A DNA stretch of 64,000 bases from Arachis hypogaea (GCF_003086295.3 NC_092053.1:119742445-119806444), one strand, 5' to 3'; shown: positions 45,067 to 58,140, counted from the first letter of the stretch. The notes: generated by a model from the sequence alone, not told the origin. Numbers and translations: made by a program.

Positions 45067-45355
45067 TGAAGCAGCTTCCACCAAGTATTCTTCCAATGTG
45101 TTGGATAGAATCATATTTGTTAACCTTTGCGTTAACTCATAAATCTATGAGCTTATTATTGAGAAATGTTTGCATCCTTTTACATCGTATTTGATGTGTT
45201 CTAAAATTATTTGCAAATACTAATTTTTTTATTTATAATGCTTAAAATTTATATAAAAATATTCGAAGAGTGCTTTTGAATTATTTTGGATTACGCATTA
45301 AATGTGTTTAAAAAACGTAGAAGTATTTTTTTTAAATGGACAAGCAAGTAAAATA
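45067..45355. other. Intergenic AT-rich DNA
   Basis: Nothing coding is seen between the oxidoreductase 3' end and the copia insertion. Confidence 0.5.
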
Positions 45356-45529
45356 TGTTGTAAAATAAATAAATAGAACAGATAGAATAGATATGAAATA
45401 GAAAAGTAGGAATAAAGGACTCTAGTATTAATATTCTCTAATATAAGTATTTCAATAATAGAGATTTTATATCTGGTTCTCAATAATACTATTTCATGTA
45501 CATATATTATTTATAAGAGTAAAAGTATA
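45356..45529 (-). repeat. 3' LTR of copia element A
   Basis: Collinear with 56275-56459 (TATTTCATGTACATATATTA against TATTTCATGCATATATATTA). The far terminus reads AAGTATA where the other copy has AAGTACA, so its TG start on the minus strand is mutated. Confidence 0.75.
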
Positions 45530-46053
45530 CGTTTTCACTGCTTGTTTGTTTTTGTGTCTTAGATTATATGGCAGGCTTTATTTATATATGTGAAAAGCCA
45601 TCTTTTTTCTAACCTTATTAATGTTGAGTCGATCATGAAAATCTTGAGCAGCCCATCTTTGAAAATTTGAGCTGCTCAAATTGTTTTGAATGGTTGAAGA
45701 AGTCATGGATTATTAAGTGATGGATATTTATATTACAACACTCTTTTTGGAGGTCCATTGAGATGATGTCTCATTAAAATATTGTTAAAAAAAATTAATA
45801 GAAAAAATTTTAGTGAGAAAAAAGAATATAACATTTTTTGTGATGAGGACTATCTCGTAAAAAAACTGTCAAAAAAGTTCCAATAGGAATAAAAACCTGA
45901 TCAAGAAAAAAAAGAGTACAGTCTCTTTTTTTGGTAGCATTATTTAAGATTTTGAAATCGACGCATCCCTATTTGATGTATCAATCATTTAAAGGGTAAT
46001 CTTTAAAGTAACTTTGTGAATAAATCTGTCAGATTATTGTTTGAGCGAATCAG
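45530..46053 (-). other. Non-coding 3' region of copia element A
   Basis: Lies between RNase H and 3' LTR. No coding frame is supported. Confidence 0.5.
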
Positions 46054-47170
46054 TTAGATATCAATTAGTCCTTGATTTTGAAAGTCATGAGTATAAAAGA
46101 ATTTAGAAAAAATATGCTTTGTTCTATTACTTTTGATGTATCCACCTTTAAGTTGAGCAACACATGCTGTATTATCTTCCAACAAAATAGTTGAAGTTAT
46201 TTTCCGATCAATCAATCCACATGATATAATATATTGAATCAAACATCTGAACCAAAAATACTTGCGACTTGTTTCATGTATCACAAGTATTTCATTATGA
46301 TTAGAAGATGCTGTTGTTATGATCTATATGGTGGATTTCCATGATATAGTTGTATCACCGTATGTAAATAGATCTCTTGTTTGAGATCTTCTTTTGTGTG
46401 GATCAGATAAATATCCTATATCTACATAGCTAACTAACTGTGACTTAGATTCATATGGATAAAGTAGTCTCATTAACTATTCCGTGAAGGTATCGAAAAA
46501 TTTGTTTGACTTCATTCCAATGTCTTTTGGTTGGAAAAGAATTATTCCTTGCTAATAATTTTAAAGCGAATGATATGTTTGGTCGAGTATTATTAGCAAG
46601 ATATGTTATTGCTCCAATGACACTAAGATATGATACTTCAGGAGAAAGGATTTTTTCATTTTCTTCTTTAGGACATAATTGATCATTTTTCACATCCAAA
46701 AATCTTACGATCATTGGAGTACTTAATGGATGTGACTTATCCGTATATAATCCCTTCAAGATATTTTCTGTATAAATTGTTTGATGAATAAAAATTCCAT
46801 TGTTTGTATGTTTAATTTGTAGGCCAAGACGAAATTTAATCTTTCCAAAATATTCTTCTTTTAGAGCTTTTCTAATTGTTGGAATCCCTTTATGAGTTCT
46901 AATGATATAATCATCAACGTACATAACAATTAAAATGAATTCCGATGCAAATTTCTTTAAGTAAACACATTGATAAATATCATCATTCTTGAATCCCTTT
47001 TTCGTCAGATACTCAGTGAGACGATTATATCATATTCGTCCAGATTGTTTTAGACCATATAAAGATCTTTGCAATTTGACAAAGTATAATCGCTGAAAAT
47101 ATTCATTAGACGGTTTAGATATCTTTAGTTCTTCAAGGATTTTCTTATAGATATCAAGATTTAATTATCT
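46054..47170 (-). pseudogene. RT and RNase H of copia element A
   Basis: RT: MYVDDYII (catalytic YVDD) then FGKIKFRLGLQIKHTNNGIF, HQTIYTENILKGLYTDKSHP and YLSVIGAITYLANNTRPNIS at 46451-46924. RNase H: SRKYFWFRCLIQYIISCGLI and STILLEDNTACVAQLKGGYI, then SNRTKHIFSKFFYTHDFQ at 46054-46284. The upstream RT half (46925-47170) shows KLQRSLYGLKQSG-like code with stops. Confidence 0.75.
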
Positions 47171-48868
47171 GTATAAATAAGATGTCACCACATCTATTAG
47201 ATGCATATCTAGCTTATAGTATGCAGATAAACTAATTAAATAACACAATATAATTACATCCACTGCATGAAAATATGTTTCTTCATAATCTATATTAGGT
47301 CATTGTGAAAAACTTTATGCTACAAGTTGAACATTGTAGCGTACAATTTCATTTTTCTCATTTCGTTTTCTCATAAATACGCATTTCTATCCAATAGGTT
47401 TTACATCTTTTGGTCTACGGAATACAGATCGAAAGACATCATGTTTTGCAAGTGAGTCTAACTCAACCTTCATAGATTCTTCCCATTTCGGCTAATCATT
47501 TCTTTGTCAACATTCCTCAATTGTTCTTGGCTCAGAGTCCTTATTTTCATGCATGATGTGTAATGTCACATTATATGCAAATATTTCATTGACAATTATT
47601 TTTTTTTCGGTTCCATTTTTTATTGCAAAGATATAATTTATTTAGATCTCATAATTTTCACAATTTTTTGAGTTTTCAAGTACCTGAACCACTGAATGTC
47701 TTCTGGTATTAAAACTATATCAGAATTTTGGAAAACTACTGATGTCTTTTCTATGTCTTTAACTTTTTTAGTAGGATTAGTATTTGCCTCTATAATACCA
47801 AATGCCTCTTTTTTTTTCAGGATTTTTATTTTTCGAATCGATTGATCTTCCACACTTTTGGTGTGTATTTGTTTCAGTAGCTATTTATCCAATTGGAACG
47901 TCAATTCGAATTGGGAAATTTTCAACTAGTATATAGAATTTGGTTATCCTTTTTGTATCAAAAAATACATCAGGCAATTCATTTACTATTCTTTACAAAA
48001 GTATAATCTTTTGAACTTCTAGTTCACATAGTCTTGATCGAGGATCTAGATGTATCAACGATGATGCATTCTAATTAAGTTCTTTCTCAGGGGGTTTATT
48101 CTCTCTTCCCAATGTTGTAAATATTGATTCATCGAAATAACAATCTACAAATCGAGCTTTAAACACATCTCCTATTTGTATATCAAGATACCTTACTATA
48201 GAGGGAGAATCATATTCAACATAAATTCTCAATTTTCTTTGATGTCTCATTTTGGTGTGATAAGGTGAGGCAATTGGAACATATATCACATATTCAAATA
48301 TTCTCAAATAAAAAATAGTTTGCTAAAAACTAATTGTAGGGGAGAGAATTAGTGATAACTTGTTGGCCTCAAATGAGTAAGTGTTATGGCAAGTAAAATC
48401 TCACGCCCCAAACAAAATGAGAAGATTTGTTTTAAAAAATAAGGGTCTAGCAATTAATTTGAGACATTTAATAAGTGATTCTAGTAGTCTATTTTGTGTG
48501 TAAATATGAGCTACTGGATATTCAACACTTACTCCATTGGCCATATAATATGCATCAAAAGTTTGGAAAGTGAATTCACGAGTATTATCAAAGCAAATTG
48601 TTTTGATTAGATTTTAAGAAAAATGTGTTTTTAATTGATTTATTTAAGTAAGTAATCTCACAAATGTCAGGTTGTGAAAACACAATAAGTATACATATGA
48701 CCATCTCGAAAATGTGTTTAATAGAATCATAAAATATCTAAAAAATTTACCTGATGGATGAATTGGTCAGCATATATCTCCTTGAATTCTTTAAAAAAAA
48801 TTCAAGAGACTCAAATCCAATCTTTATTGGTGATGACCTTATAATTAACTTTCTTTAAGAACGTGCAA
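47171..48868 (-). pseudogene. Integrase C-terminal part and linker of copia element A
   Basis: Fragments include MRIFEYVIYVPIASPYHTKM, then LDIQIGDVFKARFVDCYFDE (48071-48307) and a Lys-rich linker at 47638-47853. Nearer 48868, degenerate core sequence with SHFRDGHMY-like and LIILVNSLSK-like code can be followed with stops. Element B entered at 48868. Confidence 0.65.
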
Positions 48869-49525
48869 TGTTAATAATTATAAATGAACTTGCATCACTT
48901 CATATGGACTAGAATCTTCATGAAGAGCATTGAACTCCAAATGGTCAAAGAATTAATAAAACAAGATTTTAATTGAATATAACAATTATCAATTTGCTGA
49001 ATTTGCTAGAAGCTAATCGTGTTGGAAGTTTGAAGAACTATAAAAAATGTTCAAGGACCTTTGCCACCTAAGGTGTTTAGTTATTAAACTAAGAATGATG
49101 ACAATTTAGCTTTATCACTTTAGTACCACCTCAATCTAAGTATGCAAGTTAAACAAGACATATTACTTCCTAATACAAATTGTCATATCTCAAAGTTACC
49201 GGTGGATACTAGCACTTTGAAAAGTCAAAACCAACATCCAATATGAAGTAATACTCTTCATCAGTAATCGTCGCTAACACAAGTACAACTAAGCTTTAGT
49301 TAGAAAAATTATCATTTTAGTATGAAGTATTGCTTATATAAAAGCACATAGACCAAATGTATTATGTGTGTTCCATAAAATAAAAATGTGTTTTGAGAAT
49401 TGAAAAGTGCTCTTTCGTTTTTTTATTTTATTAGTGTTAATGAGTTTGAGTGATGAAAAATATGGTAGTGTCATTTATGTGAGTTAGTGATATTAGGCCA
49501 ATAAATTGTGGATATTATACTTACA
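48869..49525 (+). repeat. 5' LTR of copia element B
   Basis: TG...CA ends and high similarity to 53641-54301, with scattered substitutions and small indels. Confidence 0.85.
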
Positions 49526-49619
49526 TTTGGTATTAGAACTAGTTAATCCTGCACCAAGTCTTTGAGAATTTGTGAAGTGTAGGAGAGTTCTCACATAGTT
49601 GTTTATTCATAGAGTCAAT

Positions 49620-50555
49620 ATGACAAACACTTTCAATGTTGTGTGGTCCGGTCCCAAATTAGATGAAAACCTCAATTATAGTTATTAGGAGACTTTGATG
49701 TCTATTCATTTGAAGGCTTAAAACTTGTGGAATTATATTGAATCGAGTTTGCAAGGAGCAGATGCTTTCCAATAGAGGAAAGATCAATTGGCTTTATCTC
49801 AAATTCATCAAGGTGTAGATTATACAGTGTTTGACAAAATAGAAAATGCCTAAAGTGTAAAAGAAGCATGGACTATGTTGAAGCTGTCGTACAAAGGCGT
49901 AGATAATGCTCAGAAAGCAAAGCTACAGTCTTTGAGAAGAGAGTATGAAAGGTATGAAATGTCTAGATCAGAAACCATTGAGCAATACTTTTCTCGTGTT
50001 ACAGATCTTGTCAATAAGATGAGAGTCTATGGAAAAGATATGTCCGATAACAAAGTGGTGAAAAAATTCTTCGCACCATACCGATGAAGTATGATCATGT
50101 GGTGACTACAATACTAGAGTCCCACGATATGGATACCATGACGATTGCGGAGTTGCAAGGAACCATGAAAAGCCACATCAGCAGAATATTGGAGAAATCA
50201 GAAAAATCAACTGAAGAAGCCCTGAAAAGCTAGGTGAATTTAAACAGTATTGCAGAATCAAACCATACACAAGAAGGACGAGGTCGTGGTTTCAATTTTC
50301 AAAGTAGAGGCAGAGGAAGTTTTAGAGGAAGATGTCGTAAAAATTACAACCAAATAAGTTATAATAATTTTACACTACTTAATCATGGAAGAGGTGGAAC
50401 AAATTTCAGACATGCCAACCGAGGAATAGGTCGAGGCAATTTTTATCAAGAAAGAACCAATTTCAACTGCTTTCATTGTGAAAAGTATGGAGACAAAGCA
50501 GTAGGTTGCATATTCAAAATGATGAATAATAATCAAGCACACGTTGTAGAAAATT
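49620..50555 (+). pseudogene. Gag of copia element B
   Basis: ATG at 49620. Same-sense fragments: WSGPKLDENLNYSY, LKLSYKGVDNAQKAKLQSLR, YERYEMSRSETIEQYFSRVT (UBN2-type gag core), an Arg/Gly-rich stretch (GRGRGFNFQSRGRGSFRGRC) and a zinc knuckle CFHCEKYGDKAVGC whose His is Asp. At least six stops interrupt the region. Confidence 0.75.
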
Positions 50556-50570
50556 AGCATAAAAATACTG

Positions 50571-51893
50571 ATGATAATTCAACTACTCAAACTTATATTT
50601 TTTACAAGTAATTCATGTGTTGAAGATGAAAATATATGGTACTTAGATAATGCTTGTAGTAATAATATGTCTGGTAGAAAAGAGTTATTTTCTTCACTAG
50701 ATGATTCCGTTAAATTATTATTGAAATTTGGTAATAGTACAAAGATCCCTATTGAAGGAAAAGAGTAAATAATAATAAATCAAAGGATGGTTCTCTGAGT
50801 TATATTTCTGATGTTTTCTATGCTCCTGAACTTTATTACAATTTACTGAGTATGGGGCAGTTATCTAAGAAGCGATATAAGATGATAACTTATTGTGGAT
50901 ATTGCACTGTTTGACAACAACAAAAGGTTCATAGATAAAGCAAAGATGACTTCAAACAGAATGTGGTCATTGAAAATTCAACATGTTAATCCTTGTTGCA
51001 TGAGTTCTGTGATACTTGATGATAGTTGGCTGTGGCATATGCGATTTGGGTATTTTTATTTTTTTAGTCTAAACTACTTGTCAAGAAAAGGGCTTGTTTC
51101 TAGTCTACCACGGGTTCATATTCCTAATTGTGTTTGTGAGATTTGTCAACTGGAAAAGAAGCACATAGATTCATTTCCTATAGAAAAGTTATAGAGAGCC
51201 AAAAGATTACTTGAAATTATGCATTCAGATCTTTGTTCTGTAGAAGTTCCAAACAATAGTAGTAGCTACTTTATCACTCTTATTGATGATTTTAGTAGAT
51301 ATATATTTGTATACTTTTTGAAGTAGAAATTAGAAGCATGTGATACCTTCAAGACATTCATGGCATTTGTCGAAAAACAAAGTAGTTGTAAAATCAAAAT
51401 CCTCAGAACAAACAGAGGAACAGAATATCTTGCATGTCCATATTACTTTAAGCAACACGAAATTCAATACTAACTAACAACCAGATATACTCCTCAACAA
51501 AATAGAGTTGATGAAAGAAAGATCAGAACCATCATGTATATGGTCAGATGCATGCTCAAGTCATAACAAATGCCTAAAGAATTTTGGGCAGAAGCGATCG
51601 CAAAAACAGTTCATATTTTAAATAGGTGTCCAACGAAGAGTGTTCACGATAAAATTCCAGAGGAAGCTTGGAGTGGAAATAGACCTTACATTCATCATTT
51701 CAGAGTCTTTGGGTGTATTGCTTATGCTTATGTACCAAAACATTTAAGGAAGAAGTTAGATGACAAAGGCAAAAAGTGTATCTTTATTGGTTATATCACA
51801 TATTCAAAAGTATACAAGCTGTATAATCCATACTCAAAGAAGGTGATTATTAGCAGAGATGTGACATTTGGCGAGAAAAGCATGTGGGACTAG
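50571..51893 (+). pseudogene. Protease and integrase of copia element B
   Basis: The protease region reads WYLDNACSNNMSGRKELFSS, where copia relatives have D-x-G-C-S; the Gly is Ala here. Pre-integrase: LWHMRFGYF and VCEICQLEKKH. The core shows SDLC near 51228, then the C-terminal [20 protein letters not shown] and [16 protein letters not shown]. Stops are frequent between 51195 and 51570. Confidence 0.75.
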
Positions 51894-52079
51894 AACACAA
51901 TGACAGAAAAGCAGCCGATTGTAATTCCAAATACATGTGATGAAGTAGAAGAAAGGCAACCTGACACAACTGAATAACTAGAATCATCTTAAACACCTCA
52001 AAGAGAGTGGATACCACCTACTAGATTAACAAACTATGAAGTTGGTAATGACAACGATCCATCCGATAAAGAAGTCATA

Positions 52080-53640
52080 CATTTTGCTCTATTTTCAGAT
52101 TGTGAGCAGTTGAACTTTGAAGAAGCCTCTAGAGATAACAATTGGAAGAAAGCAATGGATGAGGAGATTCATGTCATTAAGAAGAATGACACATGAGAGA
52201 TGACAGATTTACCAGCAGATAAGAAGCCGATTGGAGTAAAGTGGGTTTACAAAACTAAGTACAAATCCACGGTGAAGTTGATTGTTTCATAGCAAGATTA
52301 GTTGCTAAGGGATATACACAAAAATTAGGTATTGACTACTTTGAAGTATTTGTTCTTGTTGCTAGATTAGACACTATTAGTATGAATATTTCACTCTCAG
52401 CCCAAAATAAGTGGAAGATACATCAGATGGATGTTAAGTCAGCATTTCTAAATGGTACTTTAGAAGAAGAAGTATATGTTGAGCAACCTGCAGGATATGA
52501 AATTCTGGAGAAGAAGATAAAGTTTACAGGTTGAAGAAAGCCTTGTATGGGTTGAAACAAGCACCAAAAGCGTGGTACAAAAAGATTGATTCTTATTTCA
52601 CTGAGAATGATTTCAGAAAATATTTGTTTAAGCATACTCTTTATATCAAGTTTATTGAACCTGGAGAAATCTTGATCGTGTGCTTTTATATTGATGATTT
52701 GATTTTTACCAGCAACAATTTGAAGATAATTGCAGAATTCAAGAAGGCTATCATAAAGCACTTTGAAATGACAAATATGGACTTGATATCTTATTTTCTC
52801 AGCATTGAAGTCGTTCAGAAAGATGATGGAATCTTCATTTCATAGAAGAAATATGCAAATAATATTTTGAAGAAATTTCAGATGGAGCACTCAAAGCCGG
52901 TTCCTACTCCAGTCGAAGAGAAGTTCAAGTTGCTGAGAGAATATATAGGAAGATCAGTAAATCTCACATATTACAAAAACTTGATTGGAAGTCTGAGGTA
53001 CTTAGACTAGATATTGTGTTTAGAGTTAGTTTACTTAGTAGATTTATGGAGAAGCCTTGTACCAACCATTTGCAAGCGACAAAAAGGATTCTCCAATATA
53101 TCAAAGGTACTTTAAATGATGGTATTTTTTTATGAAAATACTAATGAAGTAAATATTGTCGGTTACACTGATAGTGATTGGATAGGAGATGCAGAAATAA
53201 AAAAAGTACTTCAGGGTTTGCATTTTATCTTGGTTCAAGTGCAATTTCATGGTCATCGAATAAACAACCAATAGTAGCACTCTCTATAGCAGAAGCAAAA
53301 TATATAGCTGCAGAAAGTTGTGCAACACAAGCAATTCGGTTAAGAAGAGTTCTTGAAGAATTAAACGAGAAACAAAGTACTTCAACAACGAGATTTTATG
53401 ATAACAAGTCAGCTATTGCACTTCGTAAAAATCTAATTTTCATGGAAGATCCAAACATATTGATATTCGATTTCATAAAATTAGAGAGTTGGTGAATGAA
53501 AAAAATTTGAGATCGAGTATTGTCCTACTGAAGATCAAATTGCAGATATCTTTACAAAACCATTAAAAATCGAGTTATTTTATAAGTTGAAAAAGATACT
53601 TAGAATGATTAATTCTACAAACTTGATTTAAGAGAGATAA
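52080..53640 (+). pseudogene. RT and RNase H of copia element B
   Basis: RT pieces: KPIGVKWVYKTKYK, HQMDVKSAFLNGTLEEEVYV, LKKALYGLKQAPKAWYKKID and CFYIDDLIFTSNNLKII (the YVDD box is YIDD). RNase H: KSTSGFAFYLGSSAISWSSN, ALSIAEAKYIAAESCATQAI, then ENDKSAIAL-like DNKSAIALRKN. Stops and frame changes occur near 52200, 52290, 52520 and 53010. Confidence 0.8.
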
Positions 53641-54301
53641 TGTTAATAATTATACATGAACTTGCATCACTTCATATGGACTAAAATCTTCATGAAGAAC
53701 ATTGAAGTCAAAATAGTCAAAAAATTAATGAAACAAAATTTTAATTGAATACAACAACTATCAATTTGCTGAATTTGCTAGAAGCTAATCGTGTTGGGAG
53801 TTTGAAGAACTATAAAAAATGTTCAAAGACCTTTGCCACCTAAGGTGTTTGGTTATTAAACTAAGAATGATGACAATTTGACTTTATCACTTTAGTACCA
53901 CCTCAATCTAAGTATACAAGTTGAACAAGTCATATTGCTTTCTAATACAAATTGTCATATCTCAAAGTTACTGGAGGATACTAGCACTTTGAAAAGTCAA
54001 AGCCAACACATCCAATATGAAGTAATACTCTTCATCAGTAATTGTCGCCAACACAAGTACACCTAAGTTTTAGTTGTTAGAAAAATTATTATTTTAATAT
54101 GAAGTATTACTTATATAAAGGTACATAGGTCTAATGTATTATGTGTGTTTCATAAAATAAAATATGTTTTGAGAATTGAGATGTGTTTTTTGTTTCTTTA
54201 TTTTATGAGTGTTAGTGAATTTGAGTGATAAAAAATATGACAGTATTATTTATGTGAGTTAGTGATTTTGGAGTAAATAAATTGTAAGTATTATATTTAC
54301 A
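53641..54301 (+). repeat. 3' LTR of copia element B
   Basis: 661 bp, direct repeat of 48869-49525. Confidence 0.85.
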
Positions 54302-54737
54302 TATAATATAACAAAATTCACTAGATTAATGAATCTTTTGGTTCTTTGGTGAAGTCTATGAGAATTTTTAATAATCTTTCGTATCATGGTTATTTCATGA
54401 TGATTCAATTGGTCATGCCAAATCATAAATTTATTTGGACTAATAAACTTCTGATTTATGATAGCATGTGATTTAATTTCACTAATTTTAGTATAATATA
54501 ACCTAGAAGAAAGTGAGGACAACTTTTTAATATAATCTTTTTATTTAAATCATGAGTTGTTATATATAAGTACTCATAATTTTTCCTATTTATTGTTTTT
54601 ATAAGATATCTATTTTGGTGAATATCTTTATAACTCAACAAGTTTCTTGGAGACTTTGTAGATAATGATACATTATTTATTATGAATTTTATTTCTTTAA
54701 GAAACAAAATTATAGCTCCTTTGTAATCTTCAATCAC
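54302..54737 (-). pseudogene. Pre-integrase region of copia element A
   Basis: Minus-strand code ISPNKFMIWHDQLNHHEITM, then RKIIKNSHRLHQRTK, is the GAG-pre-integrase signature (WHxRLxH). It continues to the right with a YKGAIILFLKEIKF-like piece. It ends at the insertion point of element B. Confidence 0.7.
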
Positions 54738-56274
54738 ATTGCCTGAGTCGATAATAGTATTAACGCATTCTTTTTTTTTATATAAGATAAGTAAAATAAA
54801 TATTACTTTTGAGAATGATATGCAAACTTATACTATCTGCATGACAAATATCTTCATTATATGATTTTGCTATTTTTTTCAAAGACAAACAATAATAAGA
54901 TCATAGTATGAAATTTTTTTAAGACATGTTATGTATGTGATAAAAAATGAAATAAAACAAATAAAAGTGTATGTGCAGTAAAATTGTATTTTTGAATAGA
55001 ACCATATGCCTAAATAGTAGTGTACACAAGAATAGTACTATATACCAAAAATTTTATTTTATTTTTAGAATTTGACATATTCAGTGATTTTAAAATTCTT
55101 AATGATTTTAAAATAAAATATAAACATTAATATTTAATTGAATATTAAATTCAAATATATCATATTTTAAATTTAAATATATAGAAAATTAAATTCAATA
55201 AAAAATTATATTATTTTATGACATAAATACTTAAAAAAATAACCTAAATATTAAATTATTCTATCATTGATTAAATGACCAATATTTCCTTTAAGATTCT
55301 CAAAAAAAATCAAATACTTCATAATGAATGGTGTAATTTTTCATAACACCCTTTGAAACAAATTTTTGTCATCTTTTTTCAAAAATGTTTGATAAAGAGC
55401 TATTATGTACTTTGGGGTACGAGAGATACATGACTAATGGTCTTTTCCACCACAACTGAAATATTTATCTTCTGTTGACATATTTTGCCCATTATCTCTT
55501 ATTATCTCACTTCTGGTAAAATCTTTTCTTGTGAAAATAATTTTTCTTTTTTTTTTATAATTTTTCTTCTTACTAAAACCTTACCATTTACCTCTTATGG
55601 GGTTATTATTTGCCGCATTTGCTTCACAATGAGGCAGTGTCAGCTGGGTGCACTTCATATTTCTCAATAGCAATTCATTGTTTTGTTCAGCAACAAGAAG
55701 GGAAGAAATAGACCAAAATATTTTTTAAATTATTTTTCTTAATACTGCTGCTGTAGGAGCACATTCAAGGCATGGAAGGTCGAGAAAATTTTCTCTAACA
55801 TGTCATTATCAGTTATCTTTTTCTCATAAAATTTCATTCTTAAAGTAATTCAGAACATTGCTGACTTGTATTCATTTATGGATTTAAAATTATGTAGACA
55901 CAAATACATCTATTCATATTGGGCTTGAGAATTAAAGTATCACTGTCTTTTGATGATTATACCTTTCTTCAAGGTTTTTTCACAAATTTGTAGAATCTTT
56001 TAACATAAGATATTCATTTTTCAATTTTCATCAAGATGACGACGAAGAAAAATCATGAGTTTAGCTTTATCCTTCTAGGATATTTTATTATCAGTATTAA
56101 TGGTGTCTCCAAGACCTACTAAATTAAGATAAATTTTGACATCCAAGATCCATAATAAGTAGCTATTTTTAGATATATTAAGAGCATCAAATTTAAGATG
56201 AGAGAGTTTTGACATAATGTAAATTTATTATCTGTATCTGCCTAAAGTTTGATAAGAGTTTTGTGCTGATAACA
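54738..56274 (-). pseudogene. Gag and knuckle region of copia element A
   Basis: Gag begins at the minus-strand ATG at 56213-56215: MSKLSHLKFDALNISKNSYL, then LNLVGLGDTI and KAKLMIFLRRHLDEN. Farther left FKSINEYKSAMFRITLRMKF-like and VAEQNNELLLRNMKC-like pieces follow to about 55600. Near 55400-55470 a relic knuckle (FSCGGKDH) is seen. The code carries stops and frame changes. From 54738 to about 55390 nothing clear is visible. Confidence 0.65.
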
Positions 56275-56459
56275 TGTTATAAAATAAATAAATAAATAGA
56301 GCACATAGAATAAATATAAAATAGAAAAATAGGAATAAAGAATTCTAGTATTAATATTTTCTAATACAGTATCTCAATATAATAGAGATTTTATATCCGT
56401 TTTTCAATAATGTATTCACTATTTCATGCATATATATTATTTATGAGAATAAAAGTACA
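56275..56459 (-). repeat. 5' LTR of copia element A
   Basis: TGTTATAAAATAAATAAATA ... AATAAAAGTACA, 185 bp with TG...CA ends. Confidence 0.75.
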
Positions 56460-56756
56460 AAAAGTCTCAGGGACTAGCAAATATAACAAAACTTAACCAT
56501 CATTCAGCCAGCATGTATTTTTATACCATCATAATACGGAAAGTTTCACGCGCGTATACGCTATCACAAACGGATCTCTCTCATGCTCCTCTCCAAGGAA
56601 CTAGCCGGATATCTCAGCTTCTAGGCTCTTCGACGATCGCAGTTTCGTTGAGAAAGGTTTTGAAGCTTCACCTCTTACTCTTGGATAAAAAATCTCTTCT
56701 TTGTCGCTCATTCCTTCTCAGCTGCAGAACAACTCAGAATTTCACTCTCTCGCTCC

Positions 56757-56798
56757 ATGTCAATGGTGGAATCAGTGTTAGAAGAACAGAATATTGAA
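56757..56798 (+). CDS. Possible first coding exon of a second host gene
   Basis: A pyrimidine-rich, GC-richer leader (56540-56756, e.g. CTCTCATGCTCCTCTCC) precedes ATG at 56757. The frame gives 14 codons, MSMVESVLEEQNIE, and stops at a good donor (GAA|GTAAGC at 56799). The following 1.3 kb is T-rich and intron-like. No second exon was recognised before the 5' LTR at 58141, so the rest would lie beyond the window, with the retrotransposon inside the first intron. The product is not recognised. A longer, out-of-frame reading (56513-56797) is judged a shadow. Confidence 0.35.
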
Positions 56799-57655
56799 GT
56801 AAGCAGTTTCTCCCTCTTCTAATTTCATGATTTTTGTAAAGATTTTCATAGTGCATCAATGAACACAATGATGATTACGATTATGAATTTCTGAGCTCGC
56901 AAAGCATGCTGTTTTGTTTTTCATAATAGAGTTTAGATTGAATGTACAGAATCCAAATTATACCTTATTCGATTTTGATTTTGATAATGCAACAATGCAC
57001 AATTAACACAAACCAATTGTTTGATGAAATAACTAAGACAGAAAATATAAAAAATGTTAGTGTTTCTTGTTTATTGTTTTGATTTTTCAGTGTAATTTAA
57101 GTTATGTACTGCTGTTGTCTTTCTATATTTTAGTGTAAGATACCATGTTGAAGCATCAAACATACTGAAAATTTACATCCATTGAACCATAATCTAGAAT
57201 TTCTATATTAAAAATGAGACATGCAATTATGATTTATACATTAACTCTCAAATAGTATTTCACCTAGTTTGGCCTCCTTTCAAAATAATAATTTATTAAT
57301 TTATATGAAATAAGCATAGAAATAAATAAGAAAGGAAAATAGATAATAAGACAAGATGCATGCTCAATGAAACTAATCTAACCTTAGCTGCTAAGAACCC
57401 GAAGTAGAAATAGAAGCATCAAATTTATAATTGTTCTATAACAGTAAACATGTTCTATGATTTTCTTGGGGTTGGAGCTACATAATTTTCAAGGGTTAGG
57501 AAAGTGAGGCTAAGCTAGTTAATAGGTAGTGTTGTATTTTATGTAGTTGTTTGGCTTTGGTTGGGTTTGTAATGCATTCAAATGCGGTCTGTTGTTGTAG
57601 GTCCTGTTTTACATTCTCTTTTGTACAGTTAGTTCCATAAAAGCCTAAAAGTTAC

Positions 57656-57697
<42 letters not shown>

Positions 57698-58140
57698 TAA
57701 TATTTAGTACTTAGTAGTATAATATGTTTCTTATGATCTTATAACTCATGATGAGTAGTTATGAGATTAAAAAGGTATGCTATTTTTTTTGACAAAAAGT
57801 TGTATTCTAATTTACAAACTAGTTAGTAGTTAGAGAACGTTATAATATTGTATGAACATTAAACAGGGGACACCATCTTTGTAATCTTATAGTTGTGTGT
57901 ATTATATTCAACTGAATTAACTTGCTTTAATGTGGAGTATCTTTCTTGGATTGATTTGATCTCTAAAAAATGGTAAAGATCTCCATTAGATTATTTCAAT
58001 TCTTAATTAACAAAAGGCTAATCTTTGAAGGCACCAAAGAAACTCCAATTAGCAACAATAAAAACAGTGGTTATTTTTATGTCCCAACCAATTAGCAACA
58101 ATTTATTAGAAGTTTGTTAAGGATTTTTATTTATGCAAAA
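56799..58140 (+). other. Intron-like AT-rich DNA
   Basis: T-rich, no supported coding frame. Contains an (AT)n(AG)n microsatellite at 57656-57696. Confidence 0.45.
57656..57696. repeat. (AT)n(AG)n compound microsatellite
   Basis: About ten AT units run into about eleven AG units. Confidence 0.9.

Larger units (their letters stand above)
48869..54301 (+). mobile_element. Ty1/copia element B (plus strand), nested in element A
   Basis: LTRs 48869-49525 and 53641-54301 (657 and 661 bp) start TGTTAATAATTATA(A/C)ATG and end ATTATA(C/T)TTACA. The primer site after LTR1 reads TTTGGTATTAGAAC, near the canonical TGGTATCAGAGC. A purine run (AAGAGAGATAA) precedes LTR2. The flanks are TGCAA and TATAA, differing by two transitions. 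Gag, protease, integrase, RT and RNase H are in copia order but contain many stops. Confidence 0.85.
45356..56459 (-). mobile_element. Ty1/copia element A (minus strand), split by copia element B
   Basis: Short direct LTRs (45356-45529 and 56275-56459) begin TGTTGTAAAATAAATA or TGTTATAAAATAAATA. Flanks are AAATA and AAAAA, 4 of 5 alike. On the minus strand gag, zinc knuckle, pre-integrase domain, integrase, RT and RNase H follow in copia order, interrupted at 48869-54301 by element B. Beside the right LTR, the minus strand reads TGTTATCAGCAC, an eroded initiator-Met primer site. All coding parts carry stops or frameshifts. Without B it is about 5.7 kb. Confidence 0.8.
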
